Source: Anaerolineaceae bacterium
GTDB taxonomy: Bacteria > Chloroflexota > Anaerolineae > Aggregatilineales > Phototrophicaceae
Reading direction: 5' to 3'
NCBI GenBank assembly: GCA_002702065.1
Contig: NZXX01000001.1
Span: forward strand, 1,302,001-1,366,000
Length of the DNA: 64,000 nt
Positions 9,048-18,347 of the stretch are shown here, piece after piece; position 1 is the first letter of the stretch; each line of letters opens with the position of its first letter. The translations under genes and the position numbers were made by a program. The notes below the pieces were generated by a model. It was given only the letters and a program-made list of their open reading frames with translations. It ran no database searches and was not told the origin of the DNA.

Positions 9048-9479
9048 ATGGTTGACAAAACTGATCAAACCTATGGGCTATCAACCAACCTGTTTGTCAG
9101 TCGTAAGGCCAATGGGGAGTCACTGGTTGTTGGCGGCATTGGCGAGAACCAGAGCCGGTGGGCGCGTGTGCTGTCGCAACGAGCCGCACAGACTTTATGG
9201 TATCACCTGACCCGCTGTCTGTTTCCGGAAAAATCGGAAATGGTGACGGCGTTGGTTTCGACATCGCCGCTGCGGGCTGACAATATGCCGACCATTACGA
9301 CCCACGTATCCGTCGAGCAGCGTCTCGATGGTGGGTACGACCTGGTTGGTATGGTGGGGGATCAAACATGGTGGGTTCAGCTCACAGACTTTGAGGCGCG
9401 CCGCTTCTGGACAGCGCTTGATATTGCTCTGTATCCTGTCGGATGGCAAGGACGACGCTCCACCCGGACCAAGCAGTAA
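9048..9479 (+). CDS. Conserved-looking hypothetical protein
   Basis: The ATG at 9048 is preceded by GAAGGTAGAGG; a TTG at 9030 would add six residues. The 143-residue product has no signal peptide or membrane helix. It contains a helical segment (RVLSQRAAQTLWYHLTRCLF) and a beta-rich end (DLVGMVGDQTWWVQLTDFEA), giving an alternating pattern of a small soluble alpha/beta protein. I do not recognise a family. It stands alone with its own downstream terminator. Confidence 0.6.
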   Translation: MVDKTDQTYGLSTNLFVSRKANGESLVVGGIGENQSRWARVLSQRAAQTLWYHLTRCLFPEKSEMVTALVSTSPLRADNMPTITTHVSVEQRLDGGYDLVGMVGDQTWWVQLTDFEARRFWTALDIALYPVGWQGRRSTRTKQ

Positions 9480-9514
9480 ATCCATTTCGTTATTCGTCAT
9501 CATTATGGCATGAT

Positions 9515-9546
9515 TAAAAAATGAGGCAGCAGCGCTGCCTCGTTTT
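9515..9546 (+). terminator. Rho-independent terminator
   Basis: Stem GAGGCAGC/GCTGCCTC with a 3-base loop, followed by TTTT. An A run on the other side makes it potentially bidirectional. It closes the 9048 gene. Confidence 0.78.
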
Positions 9547-9610
9547 GCTTCTAACGCTAAATTAACTATACTACGGGTTGTGTGCGCATTCACCCGAACC
9601 GGAGGATGAC

Positions 9611-11710
9611 ATGACTCCCTATCCGCCAGCAGTGCCGAAGCCTGCATCGCCTGGCCCCAGCCAGACAGCTATTGCCAATACGCGTGCAGCGTATGTGAAT
9701 GTACGCAATGGGCCGGGCACCAATTATCGAGACATCGGCGATATTTATGATAATACGGTGGTTGCGTATTATCCGAATACGCGGCTCGATACCGGGTGGG
9801 TATGGACCGAGCAGGGCCAACTGGCCGGTTGGGTCGCGACAAGCGTCACCACTTTCGAACATATCAATGCGCCAGCGCCAACACCCCGGCCCCAGCCAAC
9901 GCCGTACGATGAAAAAGTAGGGGTATGGCACTGGAAAGGCGACGTCCTGGCGGAGCGCACCATTGAGGAGCTGGCCCAGACGATCAAACAGTATGCCCCG
10001 CACGTGACGGAAATCTTTGTCAAAACGAGCGACTACACGGCGCGTACCGGTGCTCGCTGGCAGGGGTATTGGGACAGCAAGCGTGCGATGGCCATCGACG
10101 GGCCATCCAGCATCGATAACTGGGTACAGGTATTGGGTCGGTATGGGCTCAACTTTCATGCATGGTGTGTGGTGCGTGGGCTGGATGTCGCGGCAGAAAC
10201 GAACCTGATTGTTCAGGCATGCCTGCGCCCCGGTGTGCGTTCGATGATCCTTGATGTCGAGCCGTACGAAGGGTTCTGGTCAGGCGGGAAAGCGGGCATT
10301 CGTCCTTACATGCTGCGCATTCGACGGCAGATTCCTGGCTCGTTTCATATCGGCATGTCGGTAGACCCGCGTGCGCATCATTATGCTAGCATATACCCCG
10401 AAGAATGGTTCCCGTTTGTCAACAGTGTCTTGCCCCAGGTGTATTGGGTGACTTTCCGGCAAACGCCAGATGTCGCACTGTCACAGGCGTTTAGCGTGTG
10501 GGGTAATTATGGACGCCCGATTGTGCCTGTGTTGCAGGGTGACGCCACCCCGACTGAAATTCAAACGGCGCACACGCTGGCCACACAGCGTCACAATGCC
10601 CCCGGTGTTAGCTGGTGGCGCGTAGGCGTCATTGGCCCCTCCCAGTGGCAAGCGCTCAACCGGCCTGTGGTGCCCGGTAACCCGGAACCAGAACCGCCGG
10701 TGCCGCCCGAACAACCCGGTGAGGAAATTGTCGTGCGGCCAACGGACAGCCAGTTCGCAAAAGGTTCGTACAGCGGTCAGAATGCGTTCCAGTCATTTGT
10801 GGGGACATGGGGCTGGACTGTCTTTTATAAGCTCACATCGGCTCAACGCAGTACGGTATGGGTGCAGTGGTCGCCGCGTCTGACCAAGTCAGGGCGATAC
10901 GAAGTGGCTGCATTTATCCCCAATCGTCATGCGACGACGCGGCGCGCGCGCTACAAAATTCACGGTGTCAAGGGCGCAAGCACAGAGGTTGTCGTAGAAG
11001 TCGATCAATCCCGCTATTTTAACCAATGGGTGCCATTGGGCGTCTACGAATTTGACAAGGGCGTTGCCAATGCAGGCGTTGTGTTTGCCAATGATCTGAC
11101 GTATGAAAACAACCTTGAAATCGGCTTCGACGCCATGCGCTGGCGCGAACTGGTAGACGGTGAAACACCGGTCGGATTAGCCGACGGCTATGATTCACCC
11201 GTTGGAACACTGGTGGAGCGGCGGTCGAGTAAGATGTGGCCGGGGTTATGGATTGATGCCAGCCCCTTTGGTCAGCTTTATTTCGTGGGCACCCCCAGCG
11301 AAGCCTATCATACCGGGGCGGATCTTAATCTTCCGGCGGATGCGGACCGGCATACACCTGTGTATGCGGCGGCCAGCGGGGTAGTGGTGTTTGCCAGCCG
11401 GCTGCCGGTGTGGGGTAACGTCGTGGTTATCCGGCATGATCCATTAGCGACCAACCGCAAAGTGATGTATGGGCGTTATGGTCATGTCGAAGATATCAAC
11501 GTTCAGGTGGGGCAGCGGGTGGCACGTGGAGAGCAAATCGCCCGCGTGGGCAACGCTTTCGGCCAGTATGCCTATCACCTGCACTTTGACCTGAGCCCGA
11601 CGACCATTCTCGAATCGCAGCCGCAGCACTGGCCGGGCAAAGACTATCTTGATCTGGTCCGTAATTACGTGAATCCACGTGACTTTATCGCTGGCAACCG
11701 GCCAGGATAA
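9611..11710 (+). CDS. Multidomain SH3 / glycosidase-like / golvesin-like / M23 peptidase
   Basis: The ATG at 9611 follows a strong GGAGG at 9601-9605, giving 699 residues. In order: an SH3b domain (about 20-80, VNVRNGPGTNYRDIG); a TIM-barrel domain (about 95-360) beginning VGVWHWKGD and including MILDVEPYEGFW, with Asp and Glu placed like glycosidase acids; a beta domain (about 375-520) resembling golvesin-type carbohydrate modules (GRYEVAAFIPNR); and a C-terminal M23 metallopeptidase (about 545-680) with HTGADLNLP and HLHFD as zinc and catalytic motifs. I infer a cell-wall or polysaccharide hydrolase. No classical signal peptide is visible, so export is unclear. The fusion of two putative hydrolytic modules is unusual. 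Confidence 0.8.
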   Translation: MTPYPPAVPKPASPGPSQTAIANTRAAYVNVRNGPGTNYRDIGDIYDNTVVAYYPNTRLDTGWVWTEQGQLAGWVATSVTTFEHINAPAPTPRPQPTPYDEKVGVWHWKGDVLAERTIEELAQTIKQYAPHVTEIFVKTSDYTARTGARWQGYWDSKRAMAIDGPSSIDNWVQVLGRYGLNFHAWCVVRGLDVAAETNLIVQACLRPGVRSMILDVEPYEGFWSGGKAGIRPYMLRIRRQIPGSFHIGMSVDPRAHHYASIYPEEWFPFVNSVLPQVYWVTFRQTPDVALSQAFSVWGNYGRPIVPVLQGDATPTEIQTAHTLATQRHNAPGVSWWRVGVIGPSQWQALNRPVVPGNPEPEPPVPPEQPGEEIVVRPTDSQFAKGSYSGQNAFQSFVGTWGWTVFYKLTSAQRSTVWVQWSPRLTKSGRYEVAAFIPNRHATTRRARYKIHGVKGASTEVVVEVDQSRYFNQWVPLGVYEFDKGVANAGVVFANDLTYENNLEIGFDAMRWRELVDGETPVGLADGYDSPVGTLVERRSSKMWPGLWIDASPFGQLYFVGTPSEAYHTGADLNLPADADRHTPVYAAASGVVVFASRLPVWGNVVVIRHDPLATNRKVMYGRYGHVEDINVQVGQRVARGEQIARVGNAFGQYAYHLHFDLSPTTILESQPQHWPGKDYLDLVRNYVNPRDFIAGNRPG

Positions 11711-11811
11711 ATGCGCTGTGGTGATGATTGATGTGCCAGCAGGATAATTGAATCCATTTGTGACAAGAGTCGCAGTTCAACCGGCCATTTACTGGTATAC
11801 TGTTACATAGT

Positions 11812-11840
11812 GAAATAAAAAGTCCGCTTTATGCGGACTC
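11812..11840 (-). terminator. Rho-independent terminator of DUF59 gene
   Basis: AGTCCGC/GCGGACT with a 5-base loop is followed on the minus strand by TTTTTATTT. It lies 50 bases after the stop of the minus-strand gene. Confidence 0.78.
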
Positions 11841-11890
11841 ATTAGAGTATCTGTAATGATGTAACCCTGCTGGTTCTGCTGGCGAGTGTT

Positions 11891-12202
11891 CTAGAACAAG
11901 CCCCAATCGTCGGCCACACCCTCTTCCATCATGCTGGGATCCCACATTTCCAGCCCCATTTCGATGGTGGTGGGCACGCCAAGAAAGTTCTGAGCAGTTC
12001 GACGCGTCTGTTCCAATAGCTGCGGTGCATAGGGGCAAAATGGGGTGGTCATAATCATGACAATGTGCCCCCGGTCCTCATGGATTTCGACGCTGCGGAC
12101 AAGGCCAAGTTCGATCACATTCATGCCGATTTCGGGGTCAACGACCACACGCAGGGCGTCGTAAAGGCCTTCTTCCTTGCTCTGGACGGGTTGGTCTGTC
12201 AT
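11891..12202 (-). CDS. DUF59 / MIP18-family Fe-S assembly factor (SufT-like)
   Basis: A 103-residue protein with the MIP18/DUF59 opening: ALRVVVDPEIGMNVIELGLV matches the family pattern around DPE and LGLV. It is followed by a beta strand with TTPFCPYAPQLLEQTRR, where the single Cys replaces the usual TSPxCP position. These proteins help deliver Fe-S clusters to targets. The gene lies divergently next to the suf operon, supporting that role. ATG 12202 is preceded on the minus strand by GAGGAGACC. A methionine-rich acidic tail (MWDPSMMEEG) is unusual. Confidence 0.82.
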   Translation of the reverse strand: MTDQPVQSKEEGLYDALRVVVDPEIGMNVIELGLVRSVEIHEDRGHIVMIMTTPFCPYAPQLLEQTRRTAQNFLGVPTTIEMGLEMWDPSMMEEGVADDWGLF

Positions 12203-12449
12203 GGTTAGGTCTCCTCAAAAAGAGTGCAGAGCACTGCGCCAATCACAGCAAAATGCCTGTGATGAGAGTTCAAAAATAGACGATTTTTGTTGCCTGCATA
12301 GTAACATAACCCTATAAATGAGTCAATTATTATTATCATTATCTTCAATATTGACACTTGCAGGTGACACTGTTATACTCAAATCGTGAATTTGACCTGT
12401 AGGTACACAGTAAAGTTAACGTGTATTAAACACTGGAGGAACCGCCGCA
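12203..12449. promoter_or_regulatory. Divergent regulatory region of DUF59 gene and suf operon
   Basis: The 247-base gap is AT-rich. It contains the suf promoter (listed separately) and two similar blocks, TTGACACTTGCAGGTGACAC at 12351 and TTGACCTGTAGGTACACAG at about 12392. Their shared TTGAC...TGcAGGT.ACAC pattern suggests an operator for an Fe-S-sensing repressor, but no known IscR or SufR consensus is obvious. Confidence 0.45.
12351..12379 (+). promoter_or_regulatory. suf operon promoter
   Basis: -35 TTGACA at 12351-12356, a 17-base spacer and -10 TATACT at 12374-12379: near-consensus sigma-70-type. It lies 71 bases upstream of the sufC start and overlaps one of the repeated TTGAC blocks, so it is probably repressible. 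Confidence 0.8.
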
Positions 12450-13229
12450 ATGGGCGCAGCACTCGAAATACGAAATCTGCACGTGAACGTGGCAGAAACA
12501 GGCGAATCCATCCTGCGTGGTGTGGATTTGACAATTAAGCAGGGCGAGGTTCATGCCCTGATGGGGCCGAACGGCTCCGGCAAGAGCACGCTGGCAAACG
12601 TGCTGCTGGGTAACCCGGCCTACGAAGTGACTGCCGGGCAGATTATCTTCGATGGTGAAGATTTGCTGGATATGGAACCAGATGACCGCAGCCGCGCAGG
12701 CCTGTTTCTGGCGTTTCAGTACCCGGTGTCGATCCCTGGTGTGACAGTCGCAAACTTCCTGCGGCAGGCGATCAATGCGCGTATGAAAGCCGAAGACCCG
12801 GATAGCAAGGGCATTACCGTGCCACAGTTTACGCGTTTGCTGCGTGGCAAGATGAATGAGCTGGAAATGGATCACAGCTTCGCCGGGCGTTACCTGAACG
12901 AAGGCTTTAGCGGCGGCGAGAAAAAGCGCGCCGAAATTCTGCAAATGGCGACGCTGGAGCCCAAGATCGCCATTCTGGATGAGACGGATTCAGGCCTGGA
13001 TATTGATGCCTTGCGCATTGTGTCTGAAGGTGTGAACCGCTTAAAGGGCCCGGATCTGGGTGTGCTGGTGATTACCCATTACCAGCGTATTCTCAATTAT
13101 ATTCAACCTGAGCATGTCCATGTGATGTTTAAGGGGCAGATCGTCGAAAGTGGCGGACCGGAACTGGCGCTGAAGCTGGAAGAAGCCGGATACGAATGGG
13201 TTCGTGAGAAGCACAATATCGCAGAGTAG
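12450..13229 (+). CDS. sufC: Fe-S assembly ATPase SufC
   Basis: The ABC-type ATPase of the SufBCD scaffold, 259 residues. It has Walker A (GPNGSGKST near residue 39), the Q-loop region FLAFQYPVSIPGV typical of SufC, the signature GFSGGEKKRAEILQM, Walker B (IAILDETDSGLDID) and the H-loop ITHYQR. ATG follows TGGAGGAACCGCCGCA. It is the first gene of a suf operon in the order C-B-D-S-U-Rieske. Cytosolic. Confidence 0.97.
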   Translation: MGAALEIRNLHVNVAETGESILRGVDLTIKQGEVHALMGPNGSGKSTLANVLLGNPAYEVTAGQIIFDGEDLLDMEPDDRSRAGLFLAFQYPVSIPGVTVANFLRQAINARMKAEDPDSKGITVPQFTRLLRGKMNELEMDHSFAGRYLNEGFSGGEKKRAEILQMATLEPKIAILDETDSGLDIDALRIVSEGVNRLKGPDLGVLVITHYQRILNYIQPEHVHVMFKGQIVESGGPELALKLEEAGYEWVREKHNIAE

Positions 13230-13248
13230 ACCGAATAGGGAGTAGAAC

Positions 13249-14703
13249 ATGGCTGACATCGTAAAGGGTCAGAAAGAACTGACACAGGAAGAAGCTGCAC
13301 TGCGCAATGTGCGTGGCGATTACGATTCAACCTATGGCTTCTTCGACGATGACGTAAAGTACAGCTACGTCAGTGAAAAAGGTCTGGATGCTGAAACCGT
13401 CAGCGGTATCAGCAAAATGAAGCACGAGCCGGAATGGATGACCGCACTCCGTCTTCAGGCTTATGAGCATTTTGTGCAGCGTCCGATGCCGAACTGGGGC
13501 GATACGGAACTGCTGAACCAGATCAAGTTCGATGATATTTACTATTATGTGCGGGCGACAGATAAGTCCGAGCGTGACTGGGACGATGTGCCGCCGGAAA
13601 TTAAGGATACCTTTGATAAGCTGGGTATCCCCGAAGCGGAGCAGAAGTTCCTGCAGGGCGTGTCGGCGCAGTATGATTCCGAGTCTGTGTATCACAACAT
13701 CCGCAAAGACCTTGAAAGCAAGGGCGTCATCTTCCTGGATATGGACTCGGCGTTGCGGGAACACCCTGAACTGGTGAAGGAATATTTCGGCACCATTATT
13801 CCGCACAACGACAACAAGTTCGCCGCGCTCAATACGGCAGTATGGTCGGGCGGTTCATTCATTTACGTGCCGCCGGGTGTGAAAGTGGAAATGCCGCTTC
13901 AGGCGTATTTCCGGATTAATACCCAGAACATGGGCCAGTTCGAGCGCACACTCATTATCGTCGATGAAGGCGCGTATGTGCATTATGTTGAAGGCTGCAC
14001 GGCCCCAACCTACAGCTCCGACAGCCTGCACAGTGCGGTAGTCGAGATTATCGTGAAAGAAGGCGGGCGCTGCCGCTACACGACCATTCAGAACTGGTCG
14101 AACAATGTTTATAACCTGGTGACCAAACGTGCTGTGGCGGAGAAAAATGCCACCATGGAATGGGTGGATGCCAACCTCGGCAGTAAGCTGACGATGAAGT
14201 ACCCGGCGGTGCTGCTGACCGGTGAAGGCGCGCATGGCGAAGTGCTGTCGATTGCTTTCTCCGGTAAAGGCCAGCATCAGGATGCCGGTGCAAAGATTAC
14301 TCATCTGGCTCCCAACACCACCAGCCAGATTATCAGCAAGTCGATCAGCAAGGATGGCGGGCGTGCCAGCTATCGTGGTCTGCTGAAGGTGGTCGAAGGC
14401 GCGGATAACGTCAAGAGCAACGTCGTGTGTGACGCTTTGCTGCTGGACGAAGTGAGCCGGTCGGACACATACCCGTACATCGAAATTGATGCCAAGAACA
14501 TCACCATGGGTCATGAGGCGTCGGTGTCGAAAGTCGGCGAGGACCAGCTTTTCTACGCCATGAGCCGCGGCCTCAACGAAGACGAAGCGAACGCGATGAT
14601 CGTCAACGGGTTTATCGAGCCGCTGGTGAAAGAACTGCCGATGGAATATGCGCTGGAACTGAATCGCCTGATCCAGATCCAGCTTGAAGGATCGATTGGT
14701 TAA
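13249..14703 (+). CDS. sufB: Fe-S assembly scaffold SufB
   Basis: 484 residues, the usual SufB length. The family core is recognisable: [53 protein letters not shown], and the C-terminal [20 protein letters not shown] with [15 protein letters not shown]. It forms the scaffold with SufC and SufD on which clusters are built. GGGAGTAGAAC lies before the ATG, 19 bases after sufC. Confidence 0.97.
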   Translation: MADIVKGQKELTQEEAALRNVRGDYDSTYGFFDDDVKYSYVSEKGLDAETVSGISKMKHEPEWMTALRLQAYEHFVQRPMPNWGDTELLNQIKFDDIYYYVRATDKSERDWDDVPPEIKDTFDKLGIPEAEQKFLQGVSAQYDSESVYHNIRKDLESKGVIFLDMDSALREHPELVKEYFGTIIPHNDNKFAALNTAVWSGGSFIYVPPGVKVEMPLQAYFRINTQNMGQFERTLIIVDEGAYVHYVEGCTAPTYSSDSLHSAVVEIIVKEGGRCRYTTIQNWSNNVYNLVTKRAVAEKNATMEWVDANLGSKLTMKYPAVLLTGEGAHGEVLSIAFSGKGQHQDAGAKITHLAPNTTSQIISKSISKDGGRASYRGLLKVVEGADNVKSNVVCDALLLDEVSRSDTYPYIEIDAKNITMGHEASVSKVGEDQLFYAMSRGLNEDEANAMIVNGFIEPLVKELPMEYALELNRLIQIQLEGSIG

Positions 14704-14810
14704 CACAAACTGCCAATAACAGGGGCGCTGCCAGCCGGTATGTGCCCCTGCCTGCATGACGGGGTGTGTAGACTCAACGCCCAACGACGCGAGAACAAGG
14801 AGAAATCAAC

Positions 14811-16148
14811 GTGGTGGTAGTGAGACGGCGGTCATCTGCACCGACTGCGCCAGATTATACGCAGGCGGATGTGGAGGCGTTAAGCGCAGCCCATAACGAA
14901 ACCCAGTGGCTGCGGGAAGCACGCCTGATGGCCTGGGAAGTATATGACGATTTGCCGATGCCTACGCTCAAGGATGAGGAATGGCGTCGGACGGATTATC
15001 GCAGCATCCGCTGGGATGAAGCGGATCGCATCATCGAACCGAATGGCGCGAAACTCGAAGCGGTTCCGGCAGCCAACCTCGAACCACTGGTGGGTGAGGG
15101 TGAAGGCGGCTCGATGATTTTTGTGGACGGCAGGCTGGTGAAGTATGAGTTTGCCGACTCGCTGGCGGACAAAGGTGTCATCTTTCAGGATTTGCGCACG
15201 GCTGCTGCCGAACATGAAGACCTGGTGCGCGATAACCTGATGACCAAGGCGGTCAAGACGACCGACGGCAAGTTCGCGGCGTTGCATGGGGCATTGTGGA
15301 CGCATGGTGTTTTTCTGTATGTCCCGCGCCGGGTTGCGGCGGAACTGCCGTTCCATGTGGTGATGTATAACACCCAACCGGGTGCCAGCATGGGCCATGT
15401 CCTGGTTGTGCTGGATGAAGGCTCCGAAGCGACGGTTCAGGTTGAATATGCCTCGGCCGACGCAGACACCCATTCGGCCTACATCGGCGCGACGGAACTG
15501 CTCGTCGGTGACCGGGCGAACCTGAAGTACGTGTCCATTCAGGACTGGAACCGCGAGACTTACGAGTTCAGCCATCAGCGTGGGCGTGTGGGCCGAGATG
15601 CTAACCTCGACTGGATGCTTGGGGTCATGGGCAGCCGCCTGACCAAAGCCTTTCTGGAACTGGAGATGGATGGTCAGGGTGGCAATGGTCGGATGTCAGG
15701 ATTCTTCTTTGCCGACAAAACCCAGATGTTCGATCTCGACACGCAGCAGAATCACAACGCACCGCTGACGACATCGGACCTGCTGTACAAAGGTGCGGCA
15801 CGCGATCATGCGCGGACGCTGTGGCAGGGGATGATCAAGTCGCTACCGCTGATGCAGAAGATCGATGGGTATCAGGCCTGCCGTAACCTGCTGCTGGATG
15901 ATACGGCCCGCATGGATGCCATTCCTGGGTTGGAAATTGAGGCAGATGATGTCCGTTGCTCACATGCGGCGACATTCGGCACCCTGGAAGAAACACCGAT
16001 TTTCTACCTGATGAGCCGGGGTATCCCGCGCCCGCAGGCAGAGCTGATGGTGATCGAAGGCTACTTTGACGAACTGCTGGACCGTATCCCGTTCGAGCGC
16101 GTTAAAGAGCGCTTGCAGGCCACTGTCGAAGCCAAGATCGTCGGTTAG
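14811..16148 (+). CDS. sufD: Fe-S assembly protein SufD
   Basis: 445 residues starting at GTG with AAGGAGAAATCAAC upstream. The SufB/SufD beta-helix core is present (LHGALWTHGVFLYVPRRVAA, GHVLVVLDEGSEA), as is the C-terminal block containing LEIEADDVRCSHAATFGTLE and FYLMSRGIPRPQAELM. The N terminus carries the SufD-type QWLREARLMAWEVYDDLPMP. The 107-base gap after sufB contains a GC-rich hairpin (CAGGGGC/GCCCCTG around 14720-14750) without a T run, possibly an mRNA processing or stability element. Confidence 0.95.
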   Translation: MVVVRRRSSAPTAPDYTQADVEALSAAHNETQWLREARLMAWEVYDDLPMPTLKDEEWRRTDYRSIRWDEADRIIEPNGAKLEAVPAANLEPLVGEGEGGSMIFVDGRLVKYEFADSLADKGVIFQDLRTAAAEHEDLVRDNLMTKAVKTTDGKFAALHGALWTHGVFLYVPRRVAAELPFHVVMYNTQPGASMGHVLVVLDEGSEATVQVEYASADADTHSAYIGATELLVGDRANLKYVSIQDWNRETYEFSHQRGRVGRDANLDWMLGVMGSRLTKAFLELEMDGQGGNGRMSGFFFADKTQMFDLDTQQNHNAPLTTSDLLYKGAARDHARTLWQGMIKSLPLMQKIDGYQACRNLLLDDTARMDAIPGLEIEADDVRCSHAATFGTLEETPIFYLMSRGIPRPQAELMVIEGYFDELLDRIPFERVKERLQATVEAKIVG

Positions 16149-16171
16149 TGGATGAGTTGAAGAATACTGTG

Positions 16172-16206
16172 AAGGCGCGTCTGAAGTTATGGACGCGCCT
16201 TTTTTC
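16172..16206 (+). terminator. Terminator-like hairpin between sufD and sufS
   Basis: GGCGCGTC pairs with GACGCGCC and is followed by TTTTTT. It looks like a complete intrinsic terminator inside the operon, so sufS-U-Rieske may be expressed at a lower or separately controlled level. Confidence 0.75.
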
Positions 16207-16227
16207 AATAAGAAGAAGGACAACCTT

Positions 16228-17478
16228 ATGGCTGATGCAATCCTGAATTACGATGTCGAGGCGGTGCGGGCGGATTTTCCGATCTTGCAGCAGATGCACC
16301 ATGACAATGTGCCGCTGGTGTATCTGGATAATGCGGCATCCAGCCAGAAACCCCAGCAGGTGATCGACACGCTGGACGATTATTACCGGCGCTACAATGC
16401 CAACGTGCATCGGGGCGTGCATAAACTGAGCGAGGAAGCGACGGCGGCCTATGAGCAGGCCCGCATCAAGATTCGTCACTTTATCAATGCTGCCAGCAAA
16501 CGTGAGATTATCTATACCAGTGGCACCACCGAGAGTATTAATCTGGTGGCGCAAAGCTGGGGCCGGTCGAACCTGAACGCCGGTGATGTGGTTGTCTCGA
16601 CCGTGATGGAACATCACTCCAATATTGTGCCGTGGCAGCTTTTGGCCGCAGAGAAGGGCATCACGGTGAAATATGTGCCGCTGAACCCCGATGGCACGCT
16701 TGATCTGGATGAATATGCCCGTTTGCTGCGCGAAGAACCGGTGAAGCTGGTGGCCGTCACGCATGTGTCGAATGTGTTTGGGACGATCAATCCGATTAAG
16801 GACATGGCACAGCAGGCCCACGCCGCTGGCGCGCTGATCATGGTGGATGGGGCGCAGAGCGTGCCGCATATGCCGGTAGATGTCCAGGCGCTGGATGCTG
16901 ATTTTTACGCCTTCAGCGGTCATAAAATGATCGGGCCAACCGGTATCGGCGTGCTGTATGGCAAGCGCGATCTGCTGGAAGCCATGCCCCCGTGGAAGGG
17001 CGGCGGCGATATGATTGCGACGGTGCGGCTGGATGGCAGCACGTGGAATGACCTGCCGTATAAATTTGAGGCTGGAACGCCGATTATTGCCGGGGCGATC
17101 GGGCTGGGGGCGGCGGTTGATTACTTGTCTGCGCTGGGCATGGAGCAAATCAGCGCGCACGAGCACCGGATTACGGAGTATGCGCTGGAGCGACTGAGCG
17201 AAGTGCCGGGCCTCAAGCTGCTTGGTCCGACAGATGCCTCGAAGAAGGGCGGTGTCGCGGCGTTTACCTTTGCGGGTATTCACGCGCATGACGTGGCCCA
17301 GCTGCTGGACGCCGAAGGGGTTGCAGTGCGGGCCGGGCATCATTGCGCCATGCCACTGCATGATATTTGCGGTGTCAACGCATCAGCCCGGGCCAGCTTC
17401 TATCTGTATAATACGACCAGCGAAGTTGATCTGCTGATCGAGGGGCTGTACAAAGCCAAAGAGACATTTGTGATATGA
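16228..17478 (+). CDS. sufS: Cysteine desulfurase SufS
   Basis: The PLP enzyme that takes sulfur from cysteine for Fe-S assembly. The ATG at 16228 is chosen because the upstream ATG at 16189 lies inside the terminator hairpin, and AAGAAGGACAACCTT precedes 16228. The product is 416 residues. Motifs: NAASSQKP near the start, TSGTTESIN, HHSNIVPW, VDGAQSVPH, the Schiff-base lysine in FSGHKMIGPTGIG, and the active-site cysteine in RAGHHCAMPLH. This is a group II desulfurase, and it pairs with the SufU encoded next. Confidence 0.96.
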   Translation: MADAILNYDVEAVRADFPILQQMHHDNVPLVYLDNAASSQKPQQVIDTLDDYYRRYNANVHRGVHKLSEEATAAYEQARIKIRHFINAASKREIIYTSGTTESINLVAQSWGRSNLNAGDVVVSTVMEHHSNIVPWQLLAAEKGITVKYVPLNPDGTLDLDEYARLLREEPVKLVAVTHVSNVFGTINPIKDMAQQAHAAGALIMVDGAQSVPHMPVDVQALDADFYAFSGHKMIGPTGIGVLYGKRDLLEAMPPWKGGGDMIATVRLDGSTWNDLPYKFEAGTPIIAGAIGLGAAVDYLSALGMEQISAHEHRITEYALERLSEVPGLKLLGPTDASKKGGVAAFTFAGIHAHDVAQLLDAEGVAVRAGHHCAMPLHDICGVNASARASFYLYNTTSEVDLLIEGLYKAKETFVI

Positions 17479-17550
17479 GATTCCAGTCAACAATCACCAG
17501 CCGGACGGAGTGTTGTGGTTGTAGACTAGGTTGAATCGAGGTGATTAAAT

Positions 17551-17955
17551 ATGCACGATATGTATCGGGAAATGATTCTGGATCACGCCAAAAACCCGCA
17601 TCATCCGGGCGTGCTTGATCCGGCGGATGTCGATTATGAAGACCACAACCCGCTTTGTGGGGACCGGCTGCACCTGACCCTGCGGGTGGACGAGAATAAT
17701 GTTGTGACTGATCTCGCGTGGGATGGTGACGGCTGTGCCATCAGTCAGGCCGCGGCGTCAATGCTGGGCGACGAAGTTGTCGGCAAGTCGCTGGATGAAG
17801 TGAAGCAGATCAGCAAAGAGGATGTGCTTGACCTGATTGGTATCCCGCTGACGATGAACCGGGTAAAATGTGCGCTGCTGTCATTAAAAGTGCTGCACGT
17901 GGGGGTTTACGGCAAGGAGCACTGGCGCAAGGTCGAAGACGAGGGTGAGGAATAG
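17551..17955 (+). CDS. sufU: SufU-type sulfur transfer/scaffold protein
   Basis: 134 residues with the SufU/IscU fold and its three metal-binding cysteines: PLCGDRLHL, GDGCAISQAAASML and VKCALLSLKVL, plus Asp in CGD. In Gram-positive-type Suf systems SufU accepts sulfur from SufS through zinc-ligand exchange. ATG has GAGGTGATTAAAT upstream. Stop TAG is immediately followed by the ATG of the Rieske gene. Confidence 0.95.
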   Translation: MHDMYREMILDHAKNPHHPGVLDPADVDYEDHNPLCGDRLHLTLRVDENNVVTDLAWDGDGCAISQAAASMLGDEVVGKSLDEVKQISKEDVLDLIGIPLTMNRVKCALLSLKVLHVGVYGKEHWRKVEDEGEE

Positions 17956-18273
17956 ATGGCTGCCCAGTACTACACAGTTGCGACCACGGATGAACTGCCG
18001 TCTGGCGACCGTATCGTTGTTGAGATCGGCCATCACGTTATTGGCGTGTTCAATGTCGACGGGCACTATTATGCCATTCGCGATGTTTGTACCCACGACG
18101 ATGGCCCACTGGCAGATGGCGAACTGATTGGCTGTGAGATTGAGTGTCCCCGGCATGGCGCACGTTTCGACCTGCGCGATGGTTCCGTAAAATCCCCGCC
18201 AGCCGTGCTGCCCGTGCCGGTTTACCCGGTGCGTGTTGAGGGCAATGAAGTTCAGGTTGAGGTTGACGTCTAG
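17956..18273 (+). CDS. Rieske [2Fe-2S] ferredoxin
   Basis: 105 residues forming one Rieske domain. Both cluster boxes are intact: C45-T-H47 in VCTHDDGPL and C64-P-R-H67 in ECPRHGARFD. It has no membrane helix, so it is a soluble NirD/BphF-like ferredoxin. It starts on the base after the sufU stop, indicating translational coupling, and it ends the suf operon. Its role is probably electron supply or cluster handling; the partner oxidoreductase is not in the window. Confidence 0.93.
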   Translation: MAAQYYTVATTDELPSGDRIVVEIGHHVIGVFNVDGHYYAIRDVCTHDDGPLADGELIGCEIECPRHGARFDLRDGSVKSPPAVLPVPVYPVRVEGNEVQVEVDV

Positions 18274-18347
18274 CTTCATAGCGGTACAGTTGTACATCTG
18301 AGAGCATCAAACTTCATTTGATTTCACAATATTGCGAGGGTACGGCG

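Noticed and set aside
16102..17361. 419-codon minus-strand frame opposite sufS
   Set aside because: Shadow of sufS; His/Arg-rich, no family features.
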